DNA of 9,665 bases, taken from assembly GCA_030150085.1 (NCBI GenBank), contig JASLGJ010000106.1:1-9665 (forward strand). The letters run 5' to 3'. Below are positions 8,909 to 9,665 of the stretch, in pieces. This DNA comes from Candidatus Elarobacter sp. (GTDB lineage Bacteria; Vulcanimicrobiota; Vulcanimicrobiia; Vulcanimicrobiales; Vulcanimicrobiaceae). The notes beneath the pieces are model-generated. The model was not told the DNA's origin and searched no databases. It saw only the letters and a program-made list of their open reading frames with translations. Every line of letters starts with the position of its first letter. The stretch's first letter is position 1. The position numbers and the translations under genes are program-made.

Positions 8909-8921
8909 CTGGCGCTATGAT
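8893..8921 (+). promoter_or_regulatory. Sigma-70 type promoter of hsp20
   Basis: TTGACA (8893-8898), a 17-nt spacer and TATGAT (8916-8921) make a near-consensus housekeeping promoter. Its -35 sits inside the spacer of the CIRCE site. The expected start near 8928 gives a leader of about 58 nt before the hsp20 ATG. Confidence 0.88.
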
Positions 8922-8965
8922 CGGTGTGTCAATAAATATGGCCGTCCCGAGCGGGGCCGGCAGAG

Positions 8966-8979
8966 TTTGCGGAGGCAAA
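8966..8979 (+). promoter_or_regulatory. Hairpin presenting the hsp20 ribosome-binding site
   Basis: TTTGC (8966-8970) and GCAAA (8975-8979) pair perfectly around GGAG (8971-8974), which is the core of the GGAGG Shine-Dalgarno located 10 nt before the ATG. A short U/A-rich stem around a heat-shock ribosome site suggests thermosensing, but a 5-bp stem with the site in its loop is a weak case. Confidence 0.35.
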
Positions 8980-8985
8980 AGAGAC

Positions 8986-9363
8986 ATGGCTGATCTGATG
9001 GTGCGCCCCAGCGGCGCGGCGCGCGGGCTGGTGGGCGATCTGTTCGGGTTCGACCCGTTCCGCGGGTTCCAGGGCAACGTGGGGGCGTACGGCCCCGAGA
9101 TCCAGCGCACCGAGAACGGCTGGACGGTCGAGATCCCGGTCCCGGGCTACCGTCCGGACCAGATCGACGTCACGGTCGAGGACCGCGTCCTGACGGTCGT
9201 CGGCAAGACCGAGCGCCGGAACTTCCAGCGTGCGATCCTGCTGCCCGACGAGGTCGATGCCGAAGGCATCGAGGCGAAGGTCGAGCACGGCATGCTGACC
9301 CTGAGCCTGCAGCTCCACCCCAAGGCCCAGCCCCGCAAGATCGAGGTCAAAGTCGTCCAGTAA
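8986..9363 (+). CDS. hsp20: Hsp20/alpha-crystallin small heat-shock protein
   Basis: This 125-residue ATP-independent holdase binds unfolding proteins and hands them to DnaK/DnaJ/GrpE. A short N-terminal arm (1-36, FDPFRGF) is followed by the alpha-crystallin domain (about 37-110). Visible strands include WTVEIPVPGY, IDVTVEDRVLTVVGK, FQRAILLPDEVD and IEAKVEHGMLTLSL, the last holding the conserved A-x-x-x-x-G-x-L pattern. The C-terminal tail contains IEV (119-121), an I-x-I/V anchor. Between strands beta5 (LTVVGK) and beta7 (FQRAILLP) only about five residues remain, so the usual beta6 dimer-exchange loop is absent or very short. ATG 8986 is chosen for its GGAGG ribosome site (8971-8975) and because the conserved protein starts there, although the frame is open far upstream. 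Expression is controlled by the adjacent promoter and CIRCE site, and the gene ends in a strong terminator. Confidence 0.93.
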   Translation: MADLMVRPSGAARGLVGDLFGFDPFRGFQGNVGAYGPEIQRTENGWTVEIPVPGYRPDQIDVTVEDRVLTVVGKTERRNFQRAILLPDEVDAEGIEAKVEHGMLTLSLQLHPKAQPRKIEVKVVQ

Positions 9364-9397
9364 CGTCGTCGAGACCTCGGTTTCCACGTGAACGACG

Positions 9398-9430
9398 AAG
9401 CCCCGCGGCTCATGAGAGCGGCGGGGCTTT
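9398..9430 (+). terminator. Rho-independent terminator of hsp20
   Basis: AAGCCCCGC (9398-9406) pairs with GCGGGGCTT (9421-9429). After a single G-G mismatch the stem continues with GCTC/GAGC closed by an ATGA loop (9412-9415). The tail is only TTT, but the G+C-rich stem is long, and the position 35 nt after the hsp20 stop fits. Confidence 0.82.
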
Positions 9431-9450
9431 CCGCGTTTCGGCGCCTGTCG

Positions 9451-9479
9451 TTGACGCCGTAGCCGGCGCGTGGTAGGCT
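9451..9479 (+). promoter_or_regulatory. Sigma-70 type promoter of the last gene
   Basis: TTGACG (9451-9456), a 17-nt spacer and TAGGCT (9474-9479) form a good housekeeping promoter directly after the hsp20 terminator. The expected start near 9486 leaves about 35 nt of leader containing AAAGGAG (9502-9508). Confidence 0.6.
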
Positions 9480-9520
9480 CCCCGAATCCCGCCACTACCG
9501 CAAAGGAGCGTCGCACGCCG

Positions 9521-9665
9521 GTGAGCGCGAGCGCGATGACGGAAGACCTGGCGCGCGCGCGCCCGTTCTCCGATTCGGTGCTGATTCGCGAGCGGGCCGA
9601 GCGGCGCACGCTGCGCTGGCTCGAGCTCGTCCTGCGCGCGACCGGGCGCTCCGAGCCGGTCGGCG
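9521..9665 (+). CDS. Unidentified protein, first 48 codons (3'-truncated by window edge)
   Basis: The GTG at 9521 follows the ribosome site AAAGGAG (9502-9508) by 12 nt and is favoured over the in-frame ATG at 9536, which would be 27 nt away. The visible product begins MSASAMTEDLARARPFSDSV and continues with an Arg/Glu/Leu-rich amphipathic helix (ERAERRTLRWLELVLRATGR). There is no signal peptide. A basic helix just before the window edge could precede a membrane or catalytic domain, but too little is present to name a family. It has its own promoter after the hsp20 terminator and is therefore probably transcribed separately. Confidence 0.6.
   Translation, partial: MSASAMTEDLARARPFSDSVLIRERAERRTLRWLELVLRATGRSEPVG

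Overview
This is a G+C-rich bacterial chromosome segment. It carries grpE (3' end), dnaJ, an HdeD-like membrane protein, two LuxR-type regulators, a candidate 47-residue secreted peptide, an aspartate/glutamate racemase-family enzyme, mfd, hsp20 and the first 48 codons of an unidentified gene. No phage, insertion sequence, CRISPR array, rRNA or complete tRNA gene was seen. The stress genes combine a CIRCE (HrcA) operator, a two-motif DnaJ zinc finger and an HdeD protein. With the high G+C, this fits a poorly cultured lineage such as Eremiobacterota/Vulcanimicrobiota or a deep actinobacterial or Chloroflexota-type group; that placement is only a guess.

Layout. Positions 1-1456 (+): grpE then dnaJ, 13 nt apart, with no dnaK between them. 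Positions 1614-2171 (+): HdeD/DUF308 membrane protein, whose stop codon overlaps that of the convergent gene within the tetranucleotide CTAG. Positions 2168-4308 (-): in transcription order, a small peptide ORF (4308-4165), a helical-repeat/LuxR regulator (about 4122-2485) and a HTH-only LuxR protein (2407-2168). This block looks less G+C-rich than its surroundings and has an unusually structured leader (4324-4430). Positions 4433-8724 (-): mfd, with the racemase-family gene translationally coupled to its end through a GTGA overlap. Positions 8725-8985: a divergent regulatory region with two inverted repeats, a possible leaderless mfd promoter, a near-consensus sigma-70 promoter and a CIRCE element. 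Positions 8986-9363 (+): hsp20, followed by a strong intrinsic terminator. Positions 9451-9665 (+): promoter and 5' end of an unknown gene.

How the parts work together. GrpE, DnaJ and Hsp20 are the exchange factor, J-protein and holdase of one proteostasis network. The CIRCE site directly links hsp20 to HrcA, which often also controls grpE-containing operons. Mfd couples transcription to nucleotide excision repair.

The most interesting candidate for something undescribed is the 2168-4430 block. A short ORF with a hydrophobic N-terminus lies just upstream of a TPR-like regulator that ends in a LuxR HTH, behind tandem hairpins and three copies of a CCCTAGGGCA element. This resembles the logic of peptide-sensing TPR regulators, but it is inferred only from gene order and sequence features.
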